Below the pieces are notes generated by a model, which saw only the letters and a list, made by a program, of their open reading frames with translations, did no database searches and had not been told where the DNA came from. From contig NZ_JNWV01000013.1 in NCBI RefSeq assembly GCF_000716535.1, forward strand, positions 124,001 to 188,000: a DNA stretch of 64,000 bases, written 5' to 3'. Shown piece by piece: positions 60,181-64,000 of the stretch (within the stretch, counting starts at the first letter, position 1; each line of letters begins with the position of its first letter). The position numbers were made by a program, and so were the translations under genes. The DNA is from Streptomyces flaveolus. Lineage in GTDB: Bacteria; Actinomycetota; Actinomycetes; Streptomycetales; Streptomycetaceae.

Positions 60181-61687
60181 GAAGGTCGTCCTTCGGGTCG
60201 GTTCCGGTGGGCAGGGTGGTGTCCTTGGTCCGGCCCCGCACACGGGCCACGGCGTGTGCGAGCCGCTCGTCCGCGTCCTCCCAGCCGCTGATCTCCCGCG
60301 CGAGCCGGGCGTGGTGGTCCTCCCAGCGCAGCGCCAGCGGCTCGAAGCACCGCTCGAACGAGGTGAGACCGGGGCCGCCGCCGAACTCGGCCGCCCGCCA
60401 CACCGCCTGCGGCCGCAGGTCGGCGGATCCGGCCGGCAGGTGACCGTGCGCCTCAAGCGCCGTCCACAGCGAGTCGGCCCCGTTCTCCACGACGGCGAGC
60501 GCGGCCTCGCCGACCTGATGGTGAGCGCGCCGGAACGGCACGCCCTGGCGCACGAGCCACTCCGCGGTCGCGGTCGCGTGCGTCAGTCCGGCCGTCGCCC
60601 TGGCCTCCATCGCCTCCGGCACCGGGCGGGCGCCCTCGTAGGCCATACGCAGGATCTTCACCGCGTCGACGGTGGCGTCGAGGGCCGGCCACACATGCGT
60701 CATCGCCTCCGTGCCCACCGCGATGGAGTTCGTGAACGGTGTGCCGCGCATCGCGCTCGCGGCGGCCGTCAACCCGCCCAGAGCGGCGGCGGACTTGCCC
60801 TGCACATGCTCCAGGACGAAGGCGTTGCGCTTCTGCGGCATCATCGAACTCGACCCGACCAGTCCGTCGGGAATGGTCAGGAGCCCGAACTCGGCGCTCG
60901 ACCACATCAGCAGGTCGAGCGCCGCCCGGTCGAGCGTGACCCCCAGCACCACGCAGGCCGAGAGCATCCGCAGGGCGGTGTCCCTGGTCGCGATGGCGTC
61001 GACCGAGTTGCGTACCGGCTCGCCGAACCCGAGCAGTTCGGCCGTGCGGGCGGGCTCGATCGGGACGGTCGTCCCGCCGATCGAGCCGGCGCCCAGCGGA
61101 CAGCGGGCCAGGCCCTCGCCGGCCTGGGCCAGCGCCCGGGCGTCCCGTTCGAAGGTCTGCGCCAGCCCCAGCAGGTAGTGCCCGTAGGTGACGGGCACGG
61201 CGGCCTGGAAGTGCGTGTAGGCGGGCATGAGCACCTCGCGGTACTCGTGTGCCCGGTCCAGCAGCACACTTCCCAGCTCGCCCAGTTCCGCCGACAGCCG
61301 GCGGTACGGTTCGCGCAGGGCCAGCTGGAGACAGGTGACACCCAGGTCGTTGCGGGAGCGGCCGGTCTGCAGGACGCCGCCGGTCTCCTCGCCGAGCGTC
61401 TCGATCAGGTGGGCTTCATAGGCGAGGTAGAGCCCGCGGGGCGCGGGCCGCTTCTCCAGCGGTTCGAAGTCCCGCTCGCGCAGCTCCGTGATCGCCGACA
61501 GCAGGGCGGAGGCCGTCACCGCACCGATGATCCGGCGTTCGGCCAGCATGACGACGTGCGCCAGGTCGACATGGGTGATGCGGTCGAGGTCGCTCTTCCA
61601 GGCGGGCCTCGGCGGATCGCGCCGCTCCAGCAGCATGCGGCGGATCTCGGGGTGCGCGGCGGTGCGCAGACGGCCGGAGTCCGTCAT
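60167..61687 (-). CDS. Argininosuccinate-lyase-family enzyme
   Basis: 506 aa. Superfamily signatures: TGRSRNDLGVTCLQL, general-acid region YTHFQAAVPVTYGHYLLG (His159) and the signature loop GSSSMMPQKRNAF (about 278-290). The family eliminates fumarate from an N-succinyl adduct. It is about 40 residues longer than housekeeping ArgH, and its gene is joined to an ATP-grasp gene rather than argG, which points to a special pathway role such as aspartate-donated amination. Confidence 0.9.
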   Translation of the reverse strand: MTDSGRLRTAAHPEIRRMLLERRDPPRPAWKSDLDRITHVDLAHVVMLAERRIIGAVTASALLSAITELRERDFEPLEKRPAPRGLYLAYEAHLIETLGEETGGVLQTGRSRNDLGVTCLQLALREPYRRLSAELGELGSVLLDRAHEYREVLMPAYTHFQAAVPVTYGHYLLGLAQTFERDARALAQAGEGLARCPLGAGSIGGTTVPIEPARTAELLGFGEPVRNSVDAIATRDTALRMLSACVVLGVTLDRAALDLLMWSSAEFGLLTIPDGLVGSSSMMPQKRNAFVLEHVQGKSAAALGGLTAAASAMRGTPFTNSIAVGTEAMTHVWPALDATVDAVKILRMAYEGARPVPEAMEARATAGLTHATATAEWLVRQGVPFRRAHHQVGEAALAVVENGADSLWTALEAHGHLPAGSADLRPQAVWRAAEFGGGPGLTSFERCFEPLALRWEDHHARLAREISGWEDADERLAHAVARVRGRTKDTTLPTGTDPKDDLHDQY

Positions 61688-62916
61688 GCCAGGGCCTCCT
61701 CACGAGCGGCCAGCACCGGGCGGACGCGGCGTACCCCCGCCTCGGCGGCGTCCGCCGCCTCCGCGGCGGACGCGCCGCGGGCCAGCACATGTCCGATGCG
61801 GTCCCGGAAGTCACCGGCGACGGTGATCTCGGCTCCGGGCTCGCGATAGGTCTCGACGTCGATCACCCCCGCCACGGCGGACGCCTCCGCCACGCCGTCG
61901 ACGCCACGCAGTACCCCGTCGCCCTCGGCCATGACGAAGCGGATGGCGGCCCCGCCGCTGTTCGTGGCGTCGACGGTGGACGACCGGCCGCTGAACGCCT
62001 CGACCGTCTTCAGGATCAGGTCCACCCCCGTCGCCTCCTGCACCAGCCGGGGAATCCAGCCGCCCGCCAGCCGCGGGTTCACCTCGATCAGGACGGGGCC
62101 GTCCCGGCCGACCCGCAGCTCCACGTGGACCGGGCCCAGACCGAGGCCGAGCACCCGCACGGCGTCCGTGGCGGCCGTCGCGACGGCCGTGCGTTCGGCC
62201 GGCGGCAGACCGGCCGGGAAGTCGTGCCCCGTCTCCACGAACAGGGGAGGCGCTCCGAGGTGTTTGGCCGTGATGCCGACCACGACGCCGTTGAGGATCT
62301 CCGCCGAGTACTCCGGGCCGGCGACGAACTCCTCGACGGTGACCCGGCGCGGCACCGGCCGACCGCGTTCGTTGTGCCCGCGGGCCAGGACCGCCTCCGC
62401 GTGCCTCGCGGCCCCTGCCGGGTCCGCGCACAGCAGTACGCCGAGACTGCCGCTCCCCGTGACCGGCTTGACCACGACCGGGTAACCGATCTCCTCGGCC
62501 GCGGTCAGGACCTGCTCCACGGTGTCGGCCACGACGAACCGGGGCACCCGCACACCGCCCTCGGCGAGCCGGCGGCGCTGTACGCCCTTGTCCCGCACCG
62601 CGGCGAGGTCGGCCGGCGCGTTCGCCGGCAGCCCCAGGGCGGTGGCGGCGGCGGCCGCGGTTTCGACGTAGTAGTCCGAACTGGTGGCGACGCCGGCGAC
62701 GCCCCGCTCGGCACCGATACGGCGGCACGCCGCCACCACCGCCTCGACGCTGTCGGTGTCGGCCGGCACGACCTCGGCACCGCCCACCGAGGCGTAACGC
62801 GACGGATCCGCCGCCAGCAGGACCGGATGGAGGCCGAGGCCGCGGGCCGCGACGGGGAAGAGCCGGCCGGTCCCCGTGGTGTTGCTCTCCACGAGGACGA
62901 AGACGTCCCGGGTCAT
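61684..62916 (-). CDS. ATP-grasp ligase
   Basis: 410 aa, overlapping both neighbours by 4 bases. ATP-grasp motifs: YPVVVKPVTGSGSLGVLL, VTVEEFVAGPEYSAEI and the metal-binding VLIEVNPRLAGGWIP. It probably makes an amide through an acyl-phosphate. Coupled to the lyase, it could attach aspartate (later leaving as fumarate) or join two amino acids. It is not closely similar to the ATP-grasp protein at 49437. Confidence 0.92.
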   Translation of the reverse strand: MTRDVFVLVESNTTGTGRLFPVAARGLGLHPVLLAADPSRYASVGGAEVVPADTDSVEAVVAACRRIGAERGVAGVATSSDYYVETAAAAATALGLPANAPADLAAVRDKGVQRRRLAEGGVRVPRFVVADTVEQVLTAAEEIGYPVVVKPVTGSGSLGVLLCADPAGAARHAEAVLARGHNERGRPVPRRVTVEEFVAGPEYSAEILNGVVVGITAKHLGAPPLFVETGHDFPAGLPPAERTAVATAATDAVRVLGLGLGPVHVELRVGRDGPVLIEVNPRLAGGWIPRLVQEATGVDLILKTVEAFSGRSSTVDATNSGGAAIRFVMAEGDGVLRGVDGVAEASAVAGVIDVETYREPGAEITVAGDFRDRIGHVLARGASAAEAADAAEAGVRRVRPVLAAREEALA

Positions 62917-63974
62917 GCGCTGACTCCTTCCATGAGGGCGACGACGTCCTCACGCGTGCGTCTGTTCCAAGCGAAACGTGACCAGTCGCCGGCGACCTCG
63001 GCCGGATGGTCCAGCGTGCGCGGCCCGTCGGGCCACGGCGCCGTGAGGTGTCCGTTGCGCCGCAGCCACACGTCGTTGTGGACGGTGTTCGTGTAGCGGT
63101 GCCCCTCGTCGGGGAACAGCGCCACCACCCGCAGGTCGGGGTTGCGCCTGGCGTACCACTCCGCCACGTGGTGCGCGGCACCGCTGGTGGGGCCCATATA
63201 GAGGCAGTGCTCGGCGTGCAGCCGCCGTGTCGCCCGGAACGCCACCGAGGCGTCGAGCCAGTGCACCTCGTCGAAGAGCGTGTGCTCCAGGACGGGCGGG
63301 ACCAGGCCGTTGCCCAGGCCGCGCAGCTGCCGGGACCCGGCCGGGGCGCCGAACAGGACACTGCCCGGCGTGTCCACGCCGATCAGCTTCATCCGGGGGT
63401 TGAGCGCCCGCAGGTACGAGCCGATACCGGACGACGAACCGCCCGAGCCGACCGGGCAGACCAGGGCGTCGAACGTCCCCATGCTCTCCAGCAGCAGCTC
63501 GGCGACCGCGCCGTAGGACACGGGGTTCAGCGGGTTGTCGTACTGGCCCGGCGTGAAGTACGAGCCCAGCCGCGCCTGGATGCGTGCCACCCGGTCCAGG
63601 CGCGCCTGCTGCACACCACGGGCGTGCAGGGCCGGACCGGAGACGATGCTCACGCGGGCACCGAGCGCCTCCAGCCGTCGGCGCAACGGGGGTTCGATCG
63701 CCGGGTCGCCGACGAGGACGAGCGGGATCTCCTTCAGCCGGCAGACCATCGCGAGACCGAGCCCGAACGTACCCGAGGTCGTCTCCACGACCGTGGTCCC
63801 CGGGGTGAGTTCGCCCGTCTCGATGGCACTCGTGAGGATGAACTGCGCGGGCAGCAGCTTCATGAGGTGGAAGGCGGCCCCGTACACATTGGGCCCGACC
63901 TGGATGACTTTGGGCAGGACGTGGCCGTCGACCACGCTGGTGAACGCCCTACGACTGGTGTGCAAAGGGGACAT
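62913..63974 (-). CDS. Cysteine-synthase-family PLP enzyme
   Basis: 353 aa. Fold-type II features: probable Schiff-base Lys39 in HLMKLLPAQ, the substrate loop ETTSGTFGLGLA (TSGNTG in classic enzymes), the phosphate loop PVGSGGSSSGIGSYL and FPDEGHRYTNTV. Members such as SbnA and related enzymes catalyse beta-replacement on O-phosphoserine or O-acetylserine, for example toward 2,3-diaminopropionate precursors; the usual partner SbnB was not found here. It is the first visible gene of the minus-strand operon; its upstream region is cut by the window edge. Confidence 0.9.
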   Translation of the reverse strand: MSPLHTSRRAFTSVVDGHVLPKVIQVGPNVYGAAFHLMKLLPAQFILTSAIETGELTPGTTVVETTSGTFGLGLAMVCRLKEIPLVLVGDPAIEPPLRRRLEALGARVSIVSGPALHARGVQQARLDRVARIQARLGSYFTPGQYDNPLNPVSYGAVAELLLESMGTFDALVCPVGSGGSSSGIGSYLRALNPRMKLIGVDTPGSVLFGAPAGSRQLRGLGNGLVPPVLEHTLFDEVHWLDASVAFRATRRLHAEHCLYMGPTSGAAHHVAEWYARRNPDLRVVALFPDEGHRYTNTVHNDVWLRRNGHLTAPWPDGPRTLDHPAEVAGDWSRFAWNRRTREDVVALMEGVSA

Positions 63975-64000
63975 GACTGTCGCTCCCGGCGATGTAGCGC

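Overview
The window is high-GC actinobacterial DNA, most likely from a Streptomyces: nearly every gene has the strong third-position G/C bias of that genus, GTG starts and ATGA/GTGA start-stop overlaps are frequent, and many families are typical of it (F420-dependent LLM oxidoreductases, a StrR-type ParB regulator, an encapsulin/DyP pair, large secreted proteases, a bldA-type TTA codon in a regulator). No rRNA, tRNA, CRISPR array or intact insertion sequence was seen.

Region 1 (1-23.4 kb) looks like ordinary chromosome-arm content. It holds the end of cydB, a 1270-aa secreted subtilase, an LLM oxidoreductase, a DyP peroxidase with an encapsulin-targeting tail followed by its encapsulin shell gene, a degenerate histidine-kinase-like protein, a PAP2 phosphatase, a three-gene operon resembling the telomere proteins Tap and Tpg, a secreted DUF4232-like protein, an acyl-CoA-dehydrogenase-type flavoprotein, a two-headed TrmB/LuxR regulator, a 1418-aa sedolisin with Kelch repeats, a VTT-domain membrane protein, and a TetR regulator coupled to an EamA transporter. 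Strong hairpin terminators separate several of these units.

Region 2 (23.7-64 kb, running off the right edge) reads as one large biosynthetic gene cluster with its regulators. Three paralogous XRE-HTH/TPR regulators lie at 23.7, 27.5 and 54.9 kb, an NB-ARC-like regulator at 56.6 kb, and a TrmB/LuxR-like regulator at 25.2 kb. The second XRE/TPR gene carries an in-frame TTA codon. A StrR-like regulator heads a short operon with a cupin and an acyl carrier protein.

The biosynthetic genes include three free-standing adenylating enzymes and three discrete carrier proteins, with no condensation, ketosynthase or thioesterase domain visible. Tailoring enzymes are an acyl-CoA dehydrogenase, two Fe(II)/2-oxoglutarate-type oxygenases, a PLP aminotransferase, an aldehyde dehydrogenase, an LLM oxidoreductase, a GNAT, a HAD hydrolase, an aldose-1-epimerase-like protein and a methyltransferase. 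The most unusual block is a translationally coupled ten-gene run (42.0-54.7 kb): dehydrogenase, A domain, two beta-lactamase-fold proteins (the second with Cys in place of the nucleophilic Ser), a LanB-like protein without an obvious precursor peptide, an ATP-grasp ligase, a three-gene ABC exporter and another A domain. A minus-strand operon at the right edge supplies a cysteine-synthase-like enzyme, a second ATP-grasp ligase, an argininosuccinate-lyase-like enzyme, a threonine-aldolase-like enzyme and an MbtH protein.

Taken together, the cluster probably makes a small peptide-like or modified-amino-acid metabolite. Its amide bonds would be made by ATP-grasp enzymes, and possibly by the LanB-like protein and the beta-lactamase-fold proteins, rather than by condensation domains. 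The dehydrogenase/A-domain/carrier set fits oxidation of a carrier-bound amino acid, perhaps proline to a pyrrole. The product is not identifiable from sequence alone.
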